Assembly (NCBI RefSeq): GCF_000348985.1
Contig: NC_035928.1
Span: 372,001-436,000 of the forward strand
DNA length: 64,000 nt
Direction: 5' to 3'
From: Huiozyma naganishii CBS 8797
Lineage: Eukaryota > Ascomycota > Saccharomycetes > Saccharomycetales > Saccharomycetaceae
A program made the translations under genes and the position numbers. Below, piece after piece: positions 31,470 to 40,079 of this stretch (within the stretch, counting starts at the first letter, position 1; every line of letters starts with the position of its first letter). The notes beneath the pieces were generated by a model. The model did not search any database. It was not told the DNA's origin and was given only the letters and a program-made list of their open reading frames with translations.

Positions 31470-32064
31470 GGATGAGTTATTGAGACTGGTCTTATTCAGG
31501 TTTTATTATATTAGTTCATTTCTACATAATAGTGCTTTCCTGTCCTCTGTATATTATTCTCCTATCTTTCATTCTAGATAACTAATATACAACTTTGTTT
31601 TGTTTACTAACTTTTTTCGTAAGATCTTTGCTTAAGTTATCATGATCTGTTAAATCATCATTATTTTTTTTTAATCGCATAAAATATTGAAACCGCCAAA
31701 CACATATACGCAATTGCAAGAATGGAGTCAAAAGGTAAACGGCTTTTGTGTAAACAGCATTCGCCAGAAACTGTGACTTAATTATCACTTTGAATGTTTG
31801 CGTTAAAGAAGTAGCATCAGAAACATAAGTGATAGTCGAGGCGCGTTGTTGTGGTTTCCTATACAAGGATATTCAAGAGCGACTTCGATTCTGGCTGACT
31901 TGTCGGATTATTTAAGCAAACATTTCACCGTTTCTTGACGTAATCTCAGTACTGAAAGTATATTCAATACACTATTGTGGTAAACCACTTGTCCAACGTT
32001 TGGTAAGTGTCTGCGGGAACAGAAAATCTCTATTCAGGGGAGTGACGGCCACCACATATCAAGA
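31470..32064. other. PAB1-transporter intergenic region
   Basis: 595 bp. The AT-rich start probably carries the PAB1 3' UTR and polyadenylation signals. A lone TACTAAC occurs at 31605-31611 with no matching 5' splice site. No other gene is seen. Confidence 0.5.
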
Positions 32065-33762
32065 ATGGGAGAATCTATCTCGGCACCAACAAAGATAACG
32101 GGCGGTGTTATATGGCCCGTACTACTTGTACTAGGAGCATCCATATCACTTTTGGCTTACTGGCGAAGAGACCCAAAGAAATTCATATCGGCAAACAAAA
32201 CACAAAGTGCCCTTCCTTTGTCTCTCAATTTTATAGGATCCGGTATTGGTTGTGGACTATTTGCCGCGTTTCCTCAAATTGCAAACATTGCAGGTCTCCA
32301 TGGTTTATTTGTATACGCTATTATAGGATCGCTGCCAATGTACCTTTTTGCATTTCTAGGACCACTCATTAGGAAGAAGACACCGAATGGGTTTCTTTTG
32401 ACGGAATGGGTATTTCACAGATATGGACTCATTTGCTCATGGTACCTTAGTTTGTGTACTCTTCTAACACTCTTCCTGTTTGCTGTTGGTGATTTCAGTT
32501 CATTGAAAATCTGCGTTGTTGCATTGACCGGGATGGATCCTTTGCCAGTAATAATAGCGGAGGCAGTCATAACTACTTGCTACACGACCATTGGGGGGTT
32601 TGGGATTTCGTTCTTAACCGATTCGTTCCAGGTGTATATTGGCATTTCCCTGATGCTTATATTGGGATACGGTATTAGAGGTTACACAACTATTGATATG
32701 GAGAAAGTTGCGTCTGTCGGTCTGTTGAGCACCAATAAGCTAGGCTGGCAACTCGTCTATATTCTGACTATTGCGATTTTTACCAATGACCTATTTTTAA
32801 ATGGGTTTTGGCTGCGTACCTTTGCATCCAGATCCGATAGGGACTTAAAGATTGCATGTACAGTATCATGCATTGTTCTGACAATATTCTGTATTTTTGT
32901 TGGAAGTGCTGGCTTTCTGGCTGTTGGAGCTGGACTTCTCGACTCGAATGACCCAAACTCAGGTTCTGCCTTCTTTTTACTGTTGAATGCGTTACCTGAG
33001 TTTTTTCTTCAAGTAGCTTTGATAAGTTTTGTTACACTATCGGTGTGCTCCTTAGATTCTCAACAAAGCTGCCTTGTATCAACGATATCCAATGATCTAT
33101 TTAGAAATAAGTTGAAGATCAAATGGGCTAGGCTTATGGTGATCATAATAATAATTCCAATAGTTCTCCTAAGTTTATTCGCCGAGAATATTCTGAGCAT
33201 ATACATGTTTGTTGATCTACTATCGAGCAGTGTGATTCCTACTTTGGTTGTGGGGTTTATACCTGATCTGGAAGCTTACTGGACCTCCTGGGAGGTCATT
33301 GGCGGTGGATTCGGCGGCCTCTTTTGCACGTTCTTATTCGGAACATTCTACTACAGTGATTTCAAAGAGGGGGTCAAGTTACTTTTAATTTGGAATGGAC
33401 TGTACGCAGAGGACTGGAGCACATTTGGTGCGTTTGTCACAGCACCATTAGGCGGGATTATAGTGTCCCTACTTATAATGGGAGTCCGATTATACGCCAT
33501 TGAATTGTTTCAAAGCAGTTCAAAATTCAAGTCTTTATGCGTCATGATCGATAATGTGGCAGGATTAAGCAACTTGCACCACAAGATAACCCTTTGGAAT
33601 CATGGCGCAACAATGAAGTTTAAACGTCAGGAACAAGAAGAAGACGAAATAGGGGCATCGGATTTCATACTAACCTCGCATACGCAGCCTAGCAAGACTG
33701 ATCCCAATTACGGAAGCACTGTCGCGGAGGAGCAACTTCTTATAGAATTTGTACAAGACTAG
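32065..33762 (+). CDS. sodium:solute symporter family transporter, substrate unknown
   Basis: A 565-residue integral membrane protein with about 13 hydrophobic helices, starting at ATG 32065 (MGESISAPTKITGG). The sequence LNFIGSGIGCGLFAAFPQIANIAGLHG and the GGFGISFLTDSFQVYIG segment resemble the core repeats of the sodium:solute symporter (SSS) family. The only S. cerevisiae member I know is the urea/polyamine transporter Dur3, and this protein is shorter and clearly divergent from it. It is probably a plasma-membrane solute transporter, but the substrate cannot be named. Its C-terminal tail (about 510-565) is hydrophilic and cytosolic. S. cerevisiae has no gene between PAB1 and DNF1. Confidence 0.75.
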   Translation: MGESISAPTKITGGVIWPVLLVLGASISLLAYWRRDPKKFISANKTQSALPLSLNFIGSGIGCGLFAAFPQIANIAGLHGLFVYAIIGSLPMYLFAFLGPLIRKKTPNGFLLTEWVFHRYGLICSWYLSLCTLLTLFLFAVGDFSSLKICVVALTGMDPLPVIIAEAVITTCYTTIGGFGISFLTDSFQVYIGISLMLILGYGIRGYTTIDMEKVASVGLLSTNKLGWQLVYILTIAIFTNDLFLNGFWLRTFASRSDRDLKIACTVSCIVLTIFCIFVGSAGFLAVGAGLLDSNDPNSGSAFFLLLNALPEFFLQVALISFVTLSVCSLDSQQSCLVSTISNDLFRNKLKIKWARLMVIIIIIPIVLLSLFAENILSIYMFVDLLSSSVIPTLVVGFIPDLEAYWTSWEVIGGGFGGLFCTFLFGTFYYSDFKEGVKLLLIWNGLYAEDWSTFGAFVTAPLGGIIVSLLIMGVRLYAIELFQSSSKFKSLCVMIDNVAGLSNLHHKITLWNHGATMKFKRQEQEEDEIGASDFILTSHTQPSKTDPNYGSTVAEEQLLIEFVQD

Positions 33763-34250
33763 AGTACATAATCTGCCGAAACTTCTTTGTAACAAATAAG
33801 ATGGTGTAACCGCCATAGGTAGCGAAGGTCGCGCTTCTTTATCACGTGCAAATTATACGCGTCTTTCTTTTCTTCGTCATCTTTTTTTTTTCCCTCGATT
33901 TCGTCCAGGTGAATAAAATCAGAAAAAAAGCTTACAACGTTGAACAAACTAAACAGCTCATTAAGTTACTATGCGTTACCGTTCAACTTTATAATAAAGG
34001 GTGTATTTGCTGTAATATATTAGGTCATACTGCAGAGCGGTGCTTTTGAGAGTGGGTTTGTTTAGGGATTAACTAATTCTTTACAATCTGTTCATTTTCT
34101 CCCGCTTTGACAGGGACTCTATTGGTTTTAACCTACTTATCCAAATTTCATTGCATCTGTAGATCAACCAAGGTTCCACTGTTTGCTTAGACTTTTGGTT
34201 ACGCGGCAAGATAATAGACTGTGCCACAGACCCGTTTTATATTACTAACC
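33763..34250. promoter_or_regulatory. DNF1 upstream region
   Basis: 488 bp. It contains a CACGTG box (33843-33848), an ACGCGT MCB-type box (33857-33862) and a long T-run (about 33880-33892). A TACTAAC at 34243-34249 lies directly before the DNF1 ATG but has no convincing 5' splice site upstream. Confidence 0.5.
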
Positions 34251-37200
34251 ATGCCCATAGATAAAACTAACCCTTTCCAGGAAGACGTTAATCCCTTTGA
34301 TAGTGAAGACGAATTTAATTTCGAACTGGGTGACGGGAATAGAAGTTCCCAGCATGCTAAAAGTAACGACAATAAAGTAACCTTTGATGAACCTCGTGAT
34401 ACTAGAAAGCCTCATTTAGATGAAAGCTTATCATTCGAAAACACAGCTGATGCAGATTCATTCGATGGCCATTCCTATCAGCAGACACCAGATATCGGTA
34501 GATTCAATCATAACGAGTCTGGGACGTTTGATGATATTGAATTGGAAAACGACAACAATGCCGAGACTCCGGCTATGAAGAGACTCCGGCTTGGCACCCA
34601 AAGAAACAAAAAAGGCAAGCCTCTTATTGGAAGGACTAAGACGCTGAAATGGGCGAAAGAGAATTTATATAACCCATTTGAAGACTTTATCAAAGAGGAG
34701 GATGCCTTTGACGACGCCGGTATGAAAAATAGGGCCGACGAACTCAGAACGGTGTACTACAACATGGATTTACCGGATGATATGCTCGACGAAGAGGGAA
34801 AACCTCTTGCTGATTATGCACGTAACAAGATTAGAACAACCAAGTATACGCCATTAACGTTCTTGCCTAAAAATATCTTATTTCAATTCCAAAACTTCGC
34901 CAACGTCTATTTCTTGATGCTGATCATTTTAGGTGCCTTCCAGATCTTTGGTGTTACAAATCCCGGGTTAAGTGCAGTGCCGCTGATTGTCATCGTTATT
35001 ATCACTGCCATCAAGGATGGTGTTGAAGATTCCAGGAGAACTGTTTTAGATTTAGAGGTGAATAACACCAGGACGCACATTCTCGAAGGTGTACCAAATG
35101 GAAACATTTCCGCCGACAACGTTTCGATGTGGAGAAAGTTCAAGAAGGCTAACACAAGGCTACTCGTCAAGTTTATCGACTACTGCAAAAGCAGGTTTTC
35201 TGAAGAAGGGAGAAGGAAGCGCGCAATGCGCCAGCGGAATCATCTCAGGGTCCAGCATGCAAGAGCGCAAGGAGACACTGACATGCCACGTAATTCCTTG
35301 GACTCAGTTGGCAGTTATAGGTTTTCTGCTGAGTATGGACGTCCGTCTTTAGATGAGAACGGTGCAGATGGCATGGCAAATGAAGGCCATATTATTGATA
35401 GAACTTTGCCTCCCAGAACTGATTGTAAGTTTTCGAAAGACTTCTGGAAAAACGTTAAAGTTGGTGACATTGTGAGAATTCATAATAACGATGAGATTCC
35501 CGCAGATGTTATTTTGTTGGCATCTTCAGACAATGACGGCGCTTGCTATCTTGAAACCAAAAACTTGGATGGTGAAACAAATTTGAAGGTTAGACAATCC
35601 TTGAGCACCACCCTTGATATTAGAAATTCTAGAGATGTTGCAAGATCGAGGTTTTGGGTCGAAAGTGAAGGCCCTCACGCAAACTTATATTCTTATGAAG
35701 GTAATTTGAAATACATTGATACCAAAGACGGAGACCTGAAGAACGAGCCCATCACAATCAACAACATGTTGCTTCGTGGTTGTACACTAAGAAACACCAA
35801 ATGGGCGATGGGTATTGTAATGTTCACTGGTGATGAAACCAAGATTATGTTAAATGCTGGTGTTACTCCAACAAAAAAGTCTCGAATCTCGAGAGAACTG
35901 AACTTCTCTGTTTTGATCAATTTCCTGATCTTGTTTATTCTTTGTTTCATTTCGGCGATAATTAATGGTGTTTCGTACAGCAAGCATCCTGCCTCTCGCG
36001 ACTACTTTGAGTTTGGTATAATAGGTGGGACAGCTTCAACAGCAGGTTTTGTTACTTTTTGGGTTGCAGTTATTCTATATCAGTCTTTGGTACCCATTTC
36101 ACTGTACATCTCTGTTGAGATTATCAAAACGGCACAAGCGGCGTTTATTTACGGTGATGTTTTACTATACAACGCAAGGCTGGATTACCCATGTACTCCA
36201 AAGTCGTGGAATATTTCTGATGATTTGGGCCAGATTGAATATATTTTTTCCGATAAAACTGGTACCCTAACTCAAAATATCATGGAATTTAAAAAATGTA
36301 CTATTAATGGTGTTTCTTACGGTAGGGCATACACGGAGGCCCTGGCGGGTCTGAGAAAACGACAAGGTGTTGATGTGGAATCCGAATCTCGTCACGAAAA
36401 AGAGGGGATTGCTAGAGATAGAGAAATCATGATCAAAGATCTAATGCATTTATCTGACAATTCACAATTTTATCCCGAGGACATCACATTTGTTTCCAAA
36501 GAATTCACTGACGATTTAAAGGCTAAGAACGGGGAGGTACAACAGAAGTGCTGCCAACATTTTATGCTGGCGCTAGCGTTATGCCATTCTGTCTTAGTCG
36601 AAAAGAACAAGGTTGATCCCAATAGACTAGATATTAAAGCCCAATCGCCCGATGAAGCTGCATTAGTTACTACTGCTAGAGATATGGGTTTCAGTTTTGT
36701 GGGAAGTACAAAACAAGGTATGATCATCGAGATACAGGGTGTTCAAAAGGAATTTCAGATCTTGAATATTTTGGAGTTCAATTCCTCAAGGAAGAGAATG
36801 AGCTGTATTGTGAAAATTCCAGCTGCCAACCCTGAAGAAGAGCCCAAGGCATTACTGATTTGTAAAGGTGCGGATTCCGTGATTTTTTCAAGACTATCTA
36901 CGAAGGCCGGTGCTAATGACGAGCAATTATTGGAAAAGACAGCTCTGCATTTGGAACAGTACGCCACTGAAGGTCTGAGAACACTTTGTATTGCCCAAAA
37001 GGAAATATCTTGGCCTGCTTACCAGAAGTGGAATGCCAAATACAACGCTGCTGCGGCTGTGCTCACGAACAGAGAAGAACAGCTAGATGCTGTCGCAGAC
37101 GCTATTGAACGTGACCTAATACTATTAGGTGGGACTGCCATCGAAGATCGTTTACAAGATGGTGTACCTGATTCTATTGCTATTCTGGTTCAGGCTGGTA

Positions 37201-39032
37201 TCAAGTTGTGGGTTTTGACCGGTGATAAGGTCGAAACAGCCATCAATATTGGGTTTTCGTGTAACCTATTGAATAATGAAATGGAATTATTGGTCATCAA
37301 GACGTCAGGTGAGGATGTTAAAGAATATGGTACTGAACCAAGTCAAATCGTGGACAATCTGGTATCAACATATTTAAGAGAAAAATTCGGACTTGGTGGC
37401 ACAGAAATGGAACTTGCCAATGCTAAAGCTGACCATGAGCATCCAAAGGGTAACTTTGCAGTCATCGTTGATGGTGAAGCTTTAAAACTGCTTCTTAACG
37501 ATGAGGATATGAGAAGAAAATTTTTGTTGCTTTGTAAAAACTGTCGGGCAGTACTTTGTTGCAGAGTTTCTCCATCTCAAAAGGCTGCAGTCGTCAAGTT
37601 AGTTAAAAATACTCTTGATGTTATGACCCTTGCCATTGGGGATGGGTCCAATGATGTTGCTATGATCCAGTCTGCCGATGTAGGTATCGGTATTGCCGGT
37701 GAGGAAGGCCGTCAAGCTGTCATGTGCTCCGACTATGCTATCGGGCAGTTCAGATATTTAACGAGATTGTTACTCGTTCATGGAAGGTGGTCTTACAAAC
37801 GGTTGGCTGAGATGATCCCGTCATTTTTTTACAAGAACGTTATTTTCACCCTGACTTTGTTTTGGTACGGTATCTACAATAATTTTGACGGGTCTTACTT
37901 GTTTGAGTACACTTTCATTATGTTTTACAACTTGGCCTTTACGTCCTTGCCTGTCATTTTTCTGGGTATCCTCGACCAGGATGTCAGTGACACAGTGTCC
38001 TTGGTGGTCCCGCAACTATACAGGGTTGGTATTTTGCGTCTTGAATGGAAGCAAACCAAGTTTTTGTGGTATATGTTGGATGGGTTGTACCAGTCATGCA
38101 TCTCCTTTTTCTTCCCCTATTGTGTTTACCGCAAGACGATGATTGTTACGAAAAATGGGCTAGGGATCGACCACCGGTATGACGTTGGGGTTATGGTTGC
38201 AAGTATTGCAGTTATATCCTGTAACCTCCACATCTTGCTACATCAATACAGATGGGATTGGTTCAGTGTGACATGGATAGCGCTGTCCTGTCTAGTTCTC
38301 TTTTTCTGGACAGGTATTTGGTCGAGTGTGCTACACAGTAAGGACCTATACAAGGCTGCTTCCAGGATTTACGACACACCCGCGTTTTGGGCTGTGTTTT
38401 TTGTTGGAGTATGTTACTGTCTATTACCGCGGTTCACGCTGGATTGCTGCAGGAAGTTTTTCTACCCAACAGATGTGGAAATCGTGAGGGAAATGTGGGC
38501 CAGAGGTGACTTCGACCATTACCCAACTGGATATGATCCAACGGATCCTGACAGGCCTAAAATCGTCAAACCAGGTAAGCTCGGTGAACATCCTGTGTCG
38601 ATTAACTCTCGCGGCATCGAATTGCGCGACAATTACGGATTCGGGTCGGTGTCTCAAGAGAGTGTTTTAACTGAGGAGATTCCAATGAACATACTGAACG
38701 ATGCGGCAGGTTCCCCCACGGCTCTGCGTGTCGAAGAGAACCGTCAAACTTGGGGGGACTCGCCAAAGGAGACCCAGGATCTATTGTTCTCCCCGAGACT
38801 GAAAGACGAAGGCAAGGGTACATTCGAGCCGCAGACGGGTTCTACTTTACGGCAATCCACCGTTCCGCAAAACAGAACGTCGCTAGACCACACCAGGGAG
38901 CAAATGCTCTCCAGCAATCAACTAGACAACCGATATTCGGTCGAGCGGGCCAGAATGTCCCTAGAACTTCCGGGAATCAAGAATGCCGAGGGTCTTCTTG
39001 ATGCCAGAAAGAGTTTTCACCGCGATAGGTAA
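34251..39032 (+). CDS. DNF1: Dnf1/Dnf2-type P4 ATPase (aminophospholipid flippase)
   Basis: A 1593-residue protein; S. cerevisiae Dnf1 has 1571 and Dnf2 has 1612. With a Cdc50-family partner (Lem3) it flips phosphatidylcholine, phosphatidylethanolamine and lysolipids to the cytosolic leaflet. The start is ATG 34251 (MPIDKTNPFQEDVNPF), whose NPF-type motifs may be endocytic signals. Family signatures are present: LDGETN near residue 439 (actuator), the phosphorylation motif DKTGTLTQN near 668, SPDEAALV near 805, and GDGSNDVAMIQ near 1130. About ten membrane helices flank these domains. Position between PAB1 and BCK2 supports the DNF1 rather than the DNF2 copy. The C-terminal SLDHTREQML and RYSVERARMSLELPG segments match Dnf1. 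Confidence 0.96.
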   Translation: MPIDKTNPFQEDVNPFDSEDEFNFELGDGNRSSQHAKSNDNKVTFDEPRDTRKPHLDESLSFENTADADSFDGHSYQQTPDIGRFNHNESGTFDDIELENDNNAETPAMKRLRLGTQRNKKGKPLIGRTKTLKWAKENLYNPFEDFIKEEDAFDDAGMKNRADELRTVYYNMDLPDDMLDEEGKPLADYARNKIRTTKYTPLTFLPKNILFQFQNFANVYFLMLIILGAFQIFGVTNPGLSAVPLIVIVIITAIKDGVEDSRRTVLDLEVNNTRTHILEGVPNGNISADNVSMWRKFKKANTRLLVKFIDYCKSRFSEEGRRKRAMRQRNHLRVQHARAQGDTDMPRNSLDSVGSYRFSAEYGRPSLDENGADGMANEGHIIDRTLPPRTDCKFSKDFWKNVKVGDIVRIHNNDEIPADVILLASSDNDGACYLETKNLDGETNLKVRQSLSTTLDIRNSRDVARSRFWVESEGPHANLYSYEGNLKYIDTKDGDLKNEPITINNMLLRGCTLRNTKWAMGIVMFTGDETKIMLNAGVTPTKKSRISRELNFSVLINFLILFILCFISAIINGVSYSKHPASRDYFEFGIIGGTASTAGFVTFWVAVILYQSLVPISLYISVEIIKTAQAAFIYGDVLLYNARLDYPCTPKSWNISDDLGQIEYIFSDKTGTLTQNIMEFKKCTINGVSYGRAYTEALAGLRKRQGVDVESESRHEKEGIARDREIMIKDLMHLSDNSQFYPEDITFVSKEFTDDLKAKNGEVQQKCCQHFMLALALCHSVLVEKNKVDPNRLDIKAQSPDEAALVTTARDMGFSFVGSTKQGMIIEIQGVQKEFQILNILEFNSSRKRMSCIVKIPAANPEEEPKALLICKGADSVIFSRLSTKAGANDEQLLEKTALHLEQYATEGLRTLCIAQKEISWPAYQKWNAKYNAAAAVLTNREEQLDAVADAIERDLILLGGTAIEDRLQDGVPDSIAILVQAGIKLWVLTGDKVETAINIGFSCNLLNNEMELLVIKTSGEDVKEYGTEPSQIVDNLVSTYLREKFGLGGTEMELANAKADHEHPKGNFAVIVDGEALKLLLNDEDMRRKFLLLCKNCRAVLCCRVSPSQKAAVVKLVKNTLDVMTLAIGDGSNDVAMIQSADVGIGIAGEEGRQAVMCSDYAIGQFRYLTRLLLVHGRWSYKRLAEMIPSFFYKNVIFTLTLFWYGIYNNFDGSYLFEYTFIMFYNLAFTSLPVIFLGILDQDVSDTVSLVVPQLYRVGILRLEWKQTKFLWYMLDGLYQSCISFFFPYCVYRKTMIVTKNGLGIDHRYDVGVMVASIAVISCNLHILLHQYRWDWFSVTWIALSCLVLFFWTGIWSSVLHSKDLYKAASRIYDTPAFWAVFFVGVCYCLLPRFTLDCCRKFFYPTDVEIVREMWARGDFDHYPTGYDPTDPDRPKIVKPGKLGEHPVSINSRGIELRDNYGFGSVSQESVLTEEIPMNILNDAAGSPTALRVEENRQTWGDSPKETQDLLFSPRLKDEGKGTFEPQTGSTLRQSTVPQNRTSLDHTREQMLSSNQLDNRYSVERARMSLELPGIKNAEGLLDARKSFHRDR

Positions 39033-40079
39033 ACGTACATAACGTAGAGATACACTGTAATATAGACACACATATACATGCTGGTCCATCAGCTCAAATG
39101 ATGGAGGCCAAAACTTTTCCACGATTAACGGATGCCACCGGCGCGGACTCACAAAAGAGGGCTTAGATTACCTGTCCGCGTAATACATTACGAGCGAACT
39201 CCCAACCCTACGCTATGCTATTCTTAGCGTTCGTCGCTGTCCTGCACGACGCGTACCGCTCCTCCGCCCGCCATCACGTGACTGTATCGTCTCCAGCGAT
39301 AGACGCCTCTCAGTGCCGTTAAAAAAAATCGAAAAAAATGGCGGTGAGATTCTCTCTCAGTATCTTGCTTTCGAGTTTTTCTCTCTTTCTCTCTTTCACT
39401 TTCATTGCAGATTGTGCAACGAACAGGTTTCGAATCTTTGATTTGCTCCTACACCAGAGGCAACGCCCACATTCACTGGCTTTAAATTGTTTTTGGATCA
39501 ACCAGGCTGTAGATTAGTTTTGGATCCTGTGCATTTTAATATCCAAACAGACTACAATCAGCGTCAGGATCTTTATATACGGAAAAAGAGGTATGTTCTA
39601 TTTTTGTTCTATATGATCCAGTTTTGTCAAGTAAAGTACCATTTTACTAACCCCCAGTCTATTAATTTTTTTGAGATGATTATGTTAGAAAATTATATTA
39701 TTCAATCAGATAAGGGAGTGTTTCAAAATATTGAAGCCAATTTGTCATCTCTTTCGCTCTCTCTCTTTTTTTCTTCTTCCTCCTTTAAAAGTCACCTTTA
39801 GCTTTGACGATCTTATGCTTATTGTTCTTTTATGCCGATAAATCATAATCGAACTCAAGCTTCACCTTTGCATATCCAGAGTCTCTCTATTTGATCCAAT
39901 TTTTTCAACCGGTAGATAATCTAATTGAACTTTTTTTTCTTTCGCGCGCTCTAGTATTTTTGATCCGAGTCAATTGGAGATATATCACACGTCAATCTTT
40001 GCTTTTCTGAGTGCGAACAGATTCTTAGACCAGGGCAACATCTAAACAGGGAAAATCACATACTCAGAGAAAAAAAATA
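39033..40079. promoter_or_regulatory. DNF1-BCK2 intergenic region, long BCK2 leader
   Basis: 1047 bp. An ACGCGT MCB-type box is at 39249-39254 and a CACGTG box near 39275-39280. Pyrimidine-rich tracts follow (39350-39400), then a candidate intron at 39591-39657 or 39688. A 59-codon frame with a hydrophobic start at 39338 is made of CT-rich sequence and is probably not a gene. Confidence 0.5.
39591..39688 (+). other. BCK2: candidate 5'-leader intron of BCK2
   Basis: GTATGT at 39591-39596 and TACTAAC at 39645-39651 are both exact yeast consensus matches, with nearly the same spacing as in the OXA1 intron. The first AG is CAG at 39655-39657, only 7 nt after the branch A. The next good acceptor is TAG at 39686-39688 (38 nt). 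The segment lies about 390-490 bp before the BCK2 ATG, so it would be spliced from the untranslated leader. Confidence 0.5.

Noticed and set aside
31605..31611. TACTAAC downstream of PAB1
   Set aside because: No GTATGT-type donor within range and no coding need for an intron.
34243..34260. TACTAAC directly before the DNF1 ATG followed by TAG, as if an intron end
   Set aside because: No acceptable 5' splice site in the 480 bp upstream, and the DNF1 start is sensible without splicing.
39338..39517. 59-codon frame with a signal-peptide-like start upstream of BCK2
   Set aside because: The hydrophobic stretch is the translation of CT-rich promoter sequence; nothing follows that resembles a mature protein.
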